64,000 nucleotides of DNA, taken from assembly GCA_029216955.1 (NCBI GenBank), contig JANAVB010003400.1:14995893-15059892 (forward strand). The letters run 5' to 3'. Source of the stretch: Iris pallida (Eukaryota; Streptophyta; Magnoliopsida; Asparagales; Iridaceae). How positions within the stretch are numbered: position 1 is the stretch's first letter; every line of letters begins with the position of its first letter. Made by a program: the position numbers and the translations under genes. This document shows, piece by piece, positions 57,287 to 64,000 of this stretch. The notes under the pieces are model-generated. The model had not been told where the DNA came from. It did not search any database and saw nothing but the letters and a program-made list of their open reading frames with translations.

Positions 57287-59040
57287 GTGTCGAGGGGGCG
57301 GTTGTTGATGATGTGTCTGTTCATACCTCTAATACTTCACCACCTTCTGATATCGAGCCTACTCGTCGCAAATCTACTAGAGAGCGACAAACTTCAAAAG
57401 GACTACGAGACTTTTACTCTTATCATACTTCTTCTAATTCTATACAAGATTATTTATCTTATGACTTCATTTCTCCTTCTTATTGTATCTTTCTTAGAAA
57501 AATTGTTACTGAACCAACCAATTTTCATGAAGCCAACGCCCATGAAGTGTGGCAAAAAGCAATGGAAGAAGAACTTCAAGCTCTTGCCGATAACAAAACA
57601 TGGGAAGTAGTAAAATCGCCTTATGGAAAAAAACATGTTGGTTGCAAAATGGGTATATAAAATTAAATACAACAGTGATAGATAAGTATAAAGGCATAAA
57701 GCTAGGTTGGTGGCTAAGGGATTTACACAAACTTATGGAATAGTCTATAAGGAGACCTTTGCACCTGTTGCAAAAATGAGCACTATTCGAGTTTTGTTAT
57801 CAGTTGCTGTAAATTGTGAATGAAAATTGTATCAAATGGATATTAAAAATGCATTTTTACATGGTGATTTAATAGAAGAAGTTTACATGAAGTTGCCTCC
57901 AGGACACCCATGTGAAGCCCAACCAGGGATGGCATGTAAACTACAAAAGGCCTTGTATGGCCTAAAACAATCACCAGGGGCATGGTATGCTAAGCTTAGT
58001 TCAACTCTCGTAACTAATGGTTTCAAAAGAAGTGTCAATGATTCATCATTATTTGTTAAAAAGAAGGAGAGTCGTGTAACAGTTGTACTTGTATATGTTG
58101 ATGATCTTATCATAACAGGGAACAATGAGGAAGAGATCAAGGAACTCAAATCTTATTTGCAGCAACAATTTGTTGTAAAGGACTTGGGGAGCCTAAAATA
58201 TTTCCTAGGTATGGAGAATGCTTACTTACGTAAAGGTTTATTTCTTAACCAACGTAAATATTGTTTGGATTTGCTAAAGAAAACTGGAAAACTTGGGGCT
58301 AAAGCAGTTCCAACTCCTGTAGATACCTCTATTAAATTAAGTTCCGACGGTACACCTTTATAGGATATTGGGCAGTTCCAATGTCTACTAGGGAGACCAA
58401 TTTATCTTACTATTACTAGACCTGATATCTCTTATGTTGTAAGTTTGATTAGTCGTTTTATGCATAAACAATGTGACAAACATCTGCAGGCATCAAATAG
58501 AGTTCTCCAGTACTTAAAGGAGTCCCTAGGTCGTGGCATTTGGATGAGAAAAAATGGACATATTGATGTTGAAGGATACACGGATGTAGACTGGGCTGGT
58601 AGTCAGACGCATAGATGCTCGACCACCAGATTTTGTACCTTTGTTGGTGAAAATCTTGTAACGTGGAAAAGTTAAAAATAATCTGTAGTTGCACGCTCCA
58701 GTACAAAAGCTGAGTATCGGTCGATGGCCTCCACATCAAGTGAATTGGTTTAGCTTCATGTACTATTATGTGATTTGGGATTTAAACGCTCTTTACCCAT
58801 GAAGATGTATTGTGATAACCAATCGGCCATTCACATTGCATCTAATCCTGTGTTCTATGAGAGGACTAAACATATAGAGGTTGATTTCCACTTTGTACGT
58901 GAGAAGGTGGAAGAGAATACTTTATGAACACCCTACACAAGAAGCAAAGATCAGTTAGTCGATATCTTTACCAAGGGTTTGACAACAGATCGGCTTCAAG
59001 ATATTTTGACCAAGTTGAGATCAATTGACATTTTCGCACC
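57287..59040 (+). pseudogene. Copia RT and RNase H remnant
   Basis: RT begins in 57541-57660 (EVWQKAMEEELQALADNKTW), shifts frame and continues in 57827-58363: MDIKNAFLHGDLIEEVYMKL, KALYGLKQSPGAWY, the active site YVDDLIITG (intact) and DLGSLKYFLGMEN. RNase H follows in 58445-59040: TDVDWAG and, beyond a stop at 58673, STKAEYR and YCDNQSAIHIASNPVF. It would make and process copia cDNA. Frameshifts and stops disable it. Confidence 0.9.
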
Positions 59041-59054
59041 AACTTGAGGGGGAG

Positions 59055-59346
59055 TGTTGGAGAAAAGGATAGAGTGTATCTTATTGCAAGTACTTTGTTA
59101 CAAACCTCCATCTTGTTACAAATAATTTGTTACAACCTCCATCTTCTTATAACTTACTTGGTTACAACTAACCAATGGTTTAGGAGCCAAACTTGCCTAT
59201 ATATTTAGGCTTTCTCTCCTTGTATTGCAAGTGTGATGAAATTAATGAAGAGCTTTCCTCTTCTTCCGTGGATGTAGGCATTGAAGAACCACGTATGTTC
59301 TGTGTGTTCTAGTTTTGCTTTCTCCATTAAAATACTTGTTTCTTTA
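59055..59346 (+). repeat. 3' LTR of copia element
   Basis: 292 bp, matches 56099-56389 closely and ends CTTGTTTCTTTA. Confidence 0.88.
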
Positions 59347-59368
59347 TGGTCATATGTAGCCGGCCATG

Positions 59369-61774
59369 TGTCACGTCCCGACCCGGGAAATCGCTCGTTC
59401 TCGCTAGATTTTACCCGAATCATCGTCCTCGCTGGGACGTGATGCCGTACGAGTCTGGAGTTGCACTTGTACAAGGCAAGATGACAAGTTCTCAAATGGT
59501 TATCTTTGATTTGATATTTACAACGAAAGAAAAACAAAGTATACGAAACAATTCTCTTTTATTGATAAACGAACTGAGATTACAAAGGCTTTTAATAGTC
59601 CAACAATATATGCCAGATTGGCTACAACACTCAAGTTCTCTTTTGCCTACGAAAGATTTTACCATTCCATACATCATGCCTTCTATATCTCGGCCGCATC
59701 AATCATGTTGCATGTCCGAACGTTAATGCGGTCGTACTTCTCAATACGCTTCGGCATTCCAAGCCTCAACGCGTTCAAGCGAAGCTCTGCCGCGAGTAGA
59801 CCAAATTCCTGAACCTGCTAGCAAACAGTGGGAAATTAGTACTTTCGTCCTCGTTGTACTGATCAAAGACCCACTTAACAAACCGACATTTAGTATTGTA
59901 TTGATTCATGCAAACATACAATTTAGTTCTCTTTCTATGTTCTCCTTAGGATCAGTTCATGGCATATTTAAAGACTGTAAAGCATGTTATCATGGCAAGC
60001 ATGTTATTCAATTTGCATAAGTAAAAAGGCAAGCAATCTCGTGTTGTTTTCTGACTTCTTACCAACATCGACGCACTCGCCCTTGCACCGACGCAAGGTT
60101 AATACGCCTATGAGCTTTCCCTGTCATGTTATAAGTGCTCTCTATGCGGATCTATATGTGCACGATATGAGTGTACCTTGCACTTTCGACCCAGGATCCA
60201 TCCATGCAGGATATATGTATACCTTGCACTTACAATCCATCGCCCTTAACTATATGAAGGTCACTAGCTTTCCGGGCTAGAATGGACTTATATTTCTAAA
60301 ATCACAATGTAAGACGATGATTGCTCTGTGCGATTGCTAACCCAAACATCAGAGGACCACCGAAATACTCGAATAAGTGGCTTATCACATTCACTAGAAG
60401 GTCGCTTACCGTATAGATGAAGTGCACCAACATATCGATAATCGCAATATCCCTCCTAGGTCGAACGGTCCTAGCGCCCTGGCGTACCACGTTCGAGTGA
60501 TGCCCGTGCACAGGCTTCTTCATATCTTTAAGTCCATTTGACCATGCAATGCATCTTATCTTTCATGCAACCAAGCAAGTTTGCCTCTCTCTATTTCAAT
60601 TGGCACAACGCCCCAATGTTCTCCCCGAAGGCCATGAACATTTCAAAGGCACCATGCCACATCGACAGTTATGTCACATCCATGCCACAACTGTTCTTTT
60701 TTCAACGAAGCCATCTTTTGTAGTCTCGTTCAACTGCACACCCATTGATGTAGTTATTCGCCCTTTACTTGTATCGTGCGTTCGATGCATGCCTCAAAGT
60801 CGTATTTTAATGTTCTACGCCTTAGTGTTCAACGCGTTATATATATGTTCCATCCTTCCGACTCGTACAACTGAGGCACGCCTCGATAGGGTATTCAATG
60901 TTCTATCGCTCGTGCACTGAGGCACTCGTGCCGATATAGTCTTTCAATGTTCTAGCATGCTAACTCGTACGCGGGGGCATGGAATGACTTATGCAATGAG
61001 GCACTCGTCGATACAGTTATCCCATGTTCTTATGGCTTGCACACCGAGACGCTCGCCTTTGCGATATTCAATGTTCCATAGCGACTCATATATTTGATGC
61101 ACGATTCATTTCAATTGTTCTATCTAGTGTCCGACACACACTATGTTTATCTCTCTATCGAGCCACGCCCGTGGTCTCGATAGGTCAACTAAGCATACAA
61201 CGATATATTTTACTTAGGCATGAAGGAGTAGGAAAGAGTCCACCTTGAGCCGATACGCCTTGTCGTTTTGTCGAGCCGATGCGGCTCGATTTCATAACTT
61301 CGTTGCACGGCCAACTCTCCTGACTTAGCCATTCGAGCACTTCGTTTTTCATTGAATTATACGTCCGATTTGGCTTACCGTGCCAACGCCTCAGTCCGTC
61401 GCAAGGCGACGATTGGTTTCGTGGACCCTTTTCTGAATAATGCAAAATGTCGACCTCTAATATTTCAGCGTAAACATATAGCCTGCACACTAAACCAACT
61501 AAAATCAATACTTGTCCGAATCGGTCAAATGCCTTGCGTCGGTTCGATTTCTTAGAATCTTCGAACTGACTCAATGCTTTTCCTCGGGCCAACTTAACAC
61601 TTGCATCGATCTTACTCGATGCGTTCCTCGGGTCAATGTAACTATCTGACTCGATGCATTCCTCTCGGGACAACATAACTCTTTGTATCGATTCGCATCG
61701 ATACACAATCGGGTCAACGCAACTCTTCGAGTCAACGACTCCGCATAATGTACCATGCGGAGCGGGGCATTACA
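59369..61774 (-). mobile_element. Solo LTR, 2.4 kb, minus strand
   Basis: Minus-strand ends are TGTAATGCCCCGC and GGGACGTGACA. Perfect CCATG duplications lie at 59364-59368 and 61775-61779. No coding domain is inside. Internal loose repeats (AATGTTCTA, GAGGCACTCGT, 60810-61080; TCGATGCATTCCTC, 61610-61700) explain its ORFs. Confidence 0.85.
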
Positions 61775-62094
61775 CCATGCATGGTTGAAATTAGTGTAAT
61801 GCCTAATATGCCCCCTCTAATCACCTATCTAACTAATTAACCAATGGGCTCATTTGGGATTTGGTGGAAATGTGTTTGGGCTAATAGAACTTATTGCTAA
61901 TAGAACTTATTGCTAATAGTTTGGGCTAGCTAATAGAACTTATTGCTAATTATAGTTTGGGCCTACTTATGGCATGGCTAAATGGTTCCGATTTCTAACC
62001 AAATATCTAGTCATATGACTACAGATAATTGGCACACTAATAATAAAAATTTAATTTGGTCCAAAATAGACTAAAAGAAAATGTGGTGGTGACA
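61775..62094 (-). other. Last segment of split solo LTR L1
   Basis: Minus-strand start TGTCACCACCAC at 62094. It contains a short tandem repeat (CTAATAGAACTTATTG, 61885-61950) and the CCAAAATAGACTAAAA stretch matched in the solo LTR at 5040-8925 (near 8873). Confidence 0.5.
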
Positions 62095-62736
62095 ACTATA
62101 TTCTGTGAAGCTGCTCTATTCTGCGAATTTTTCTTTCGAAAAATCACTTGTCCTTCGGGACATTTACTTCTGGCAAACTGCTAAGTCTTTCGCGATGTAT
62201 GCTTCTGGAAAACTGCTAAGCCTTCCACATCAAACTGCTAGGTCTTTTGTGATATTTTTTTGTTGGCAAAATACCGAGTTTTTGTGACGTTTGTTGCTGG
62301 CAAACTACTAAGTCTTCTGCAGTATTTGCTTTTGGCAAGCTACTAAGTCTTCCGTCACATTTGCTGCTGGAAAACCGCTAAGTCTTTCTTGGCATTTGTT
62401 GTTGATAAACCTGCTAAGTCTTCCACAGGGAATCACGTTAGTTCCTGATGTTCCGCGAGGAACGGTCTAAATGTCGTAGAGGCAATGATGGCTTCCACCG
62501 AAGCTTTCTTGTTAATTTTGCGGGAAATCATATTAGTTCCTGAGGAACTTCGTGTTTCGTAAGGGACAACTTTCTAACATAGAGGGTCATGTTAGTTTAT
62601 GTGTAACTTTGTGTGCCATCAGAGCAACTTTCTCGTGTCTTCAGAAGAAGAATAGTCATTGATTTGTTTACATGTTTGAAGGCAAACGCCAGGCTTGTCA
62701 ATCTGGATGGCATGGTGGAGCTTGGTGCCGATAACA
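62095..62736. repeat. Right flank of the nest with a minisatellite
   Basis: It begins like the sequence left of 12658 (GAAGCTGCTCTATTCTGCG). From 62161 to 62430 a loose repeat of about 40 bp (TGCTGGCAAACTGCTAAGTC) recurs. Nothing coding is seen. Confidence 0.6.
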
Positions 62737-62965
62737 TGTTGTAGTGTAAAATACTAATGGGTTCTTCAAGAAATCTGTAGAAGAAGAGAAAGATTAAAAA
62801 AAAAAAAAAAAACCTTTATTTGTATTTTGTACGCGAGAATGAACCCTTCAATTGATTTTTCTCTTTGTATTTATACAATAGTCAAAAGGCTTACAATGGA
62901 TAAAAATATGATCTTAACATATATCAATAAATATATTTAGTTGGAACACTCATATAACTACAACA
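62737..62965 (-). repeat. Probable small copia LTR
   Basis: 229 bp with perfect inverted ends TGTTGTAG and CTACAACA. On the minus strand a TATAAATAC box is present. It includes an A tract of about 18 bases. No target duplication is visible, so it may be one LTR of a decayed element lying to its left. Confidence 0.45.
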
Positions 62966-64000
62966 CATTCTTTCTATATCAATGAGTCAATAAATGGAGG
63001 TATATTACATGTAACTCAACGGTAACTGATCAATCAAGAAAAAATAGCCATGTTCACACACTGATGTTCGCGGATTTAATCGTTTCTGCCACAAGAAATG
63101 AGGACACGTATGATTTGAGACTTGGACCTAAGCTAGGTTGTGCTGGCAATTGGTCGACTAAAAGAATTGGATTATGTTATAGATGGAGCCATGATCCCAG
63201 CTTAAAGATTTGTGTTTACAGATGTGCATACTGAAGACTTGTCTTTATATCATAAAGGAGTAGAGAACACGAATATTCAAGTACATATGACATTGCAATT
63301 GTAACGGATACCTACATGTAAAGAAGTAGTAGTTGCAGTGAAGTAGAAGAATCATCTTACAGATTCTTGTCGCTCCAACATACATAAAAGTTACTAAAAG
63401 TTCGACATTCCATAATTCCAAAAAATACAGGTCTAATCTGAAAAATATAGGGCTCTGATTCGCGTGCAGATCATGCATACATGAACTTTGTTCCGCAACT
63501 CATGCATCCTACAATTTCTGATACATAAAGTGATAACATTAATACAGTAGGTATTTATTGCAGCATCTGCCCTAAACTGGTAGCAAAAATCCTAGAGGAA
63601 CTTGTTTGTTCTTAAATTTAAAAACTCGACCATTAATATTAGTTGGACTACATTTTCTTTTCAAGGACCTAAACAGAAAATGTCAAGAGCCTAAATGCAA
63701 AATTAATGCCACATGGCATAACCACATCACAAGTTGACATTTGAGTTCCTGTAGTCGAACTCGGACGGTAGCCTTAAAGCAATGAAGTGATTTGTACAAA
63801 GCTAAAAGAATAAATGCTGATGGGATATGGTATAAACAATTGATATAGGATGGATTCGAAAACAACCAATGTGTGCATAATGCAGCCATAATTCTACCAG
63901 CCTCAGCAAGAGGTTGCATCTCTAACTAAAACAGTATATACATAGCACTGCCTCTACTTTCCCTATTTTCTAACTTTCTAGCAGAGCTGTTGTTCTGACA
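62966..64000. other. No recognisable feature
   Basis: AT-rich sequence without credible ORF, repeat or RNA gene that I can identify. Confidence 0.4.

Larger units (their letters stand above)
56099..59346 (+). mobile_element. Ty1/copia element with short LTRs, internally deleted
   Basis: LTRs of 291 bp (56099-56389) and 292 bp (59055-59346), both starting TGTTGGAGAA. Flanks are TGGTT (56094-56098) and TGGTC (59347-59351). Gag, protease and the front of integrase are missing, as is a recognisable primer site. Integrase, RT and RNase H remnants follow in order. A polypurine tract (TTGAGGGGGAG) precedes the 3' LTR. Confidence 0.88.

Noticed and set aside
62795..62812. A-run as the poly(A) tail of a retrocopy
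   Set aside because: It lies inside a sequence with matching LTR-type inverted ends and shows no upstream coding sequence.

Overview
This window is plant nuclear DNA made almost entirely of nested retrotransposons. I see no host gene, tRNA, rRNA or CRISPR array. The angiosperm assignment rests on Tat-lineage Ty3/gypsy elements with an extra antisense gene, SIRE/Maximus-like Ty1/copia gag, very long (2.4-4.3 kb) LTRs of Tekay/Del type, and a plant LINE with a (TA)n tail. The species cannot be told from the sequence.

Layout. (1) 1-3474 is the right end of Tat element A: 5' part of an antisense gene, polypurine tract, 3' LTR. It interrupts (2) a minus-strand SIRE-like copia element (3475-10608), itself split by a 3.9 kb solo LTR (5040-8925, target duplication CTTTG). 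(3) 10609-12657 is a plus-strand relative of that copia, with an LTR carrying a polypurine tract on its left and leader/gag remnants on its right. (4) 12658-62094 is a nest about 49 kb deep, all inside one minus-strand solo LTR ('L1', flanks ACTTT/ACTAT). L1 holds a minus-strand LINE (12776-53153), a LINE 3' end fragment (54889-55082), a copia element (56099-59346, TGGTT/TGGTC) and another solo LTR (59369-61774, CCATG). The LINE holds Tat element B (14222-42349, GCCCC) and a long-LTR element whose internal region is reduced to 60 bp (44688-52950, TCCAG). Tat B holds Tat element C (20984-31244, AAGCC). (5) 62095-64000 is the right flank, with a minisatellite and a small copia LTR.

The most interesting biology is in the Tat family. 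Besides gag-pol, elements A and B carry a convergent antisense gene with its own TATA box, a short Lys/Ala-rich first exon, two apparent introns with consensus splice sites and in-frame junctions, and a protein of about 1,300 residues that I do not recognise. The reading frame is uninterrupted across the visible part of copy A. A short core, ATGCGG(C/T), is repeated at regular 17, 24-25 or 36 bp spacing in three places: the LTR U3, intron 1 and upstream region of the antisense gene, and (with inverted partners) the N-terminal coding region of gag. The gag-pol 3' region holds a repeated two-tier hairpin with compensatory base changes, and each 3' LTR boundary lies inside a second conserved stem structure. 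I infer a possible self-regulatory circuit in which an element-encoded product recognises the ATGCGG arrays; that part is hypothesis.

Tat B is decayed, mostly through nonsense codons consistent with C-to-T change. Tat C is younger: long open gag and only one internal stop, but RT, RNase H, integrase and the antisense gene are missing, so it would have needed proteins in trans if it was already deleted when it inserted.
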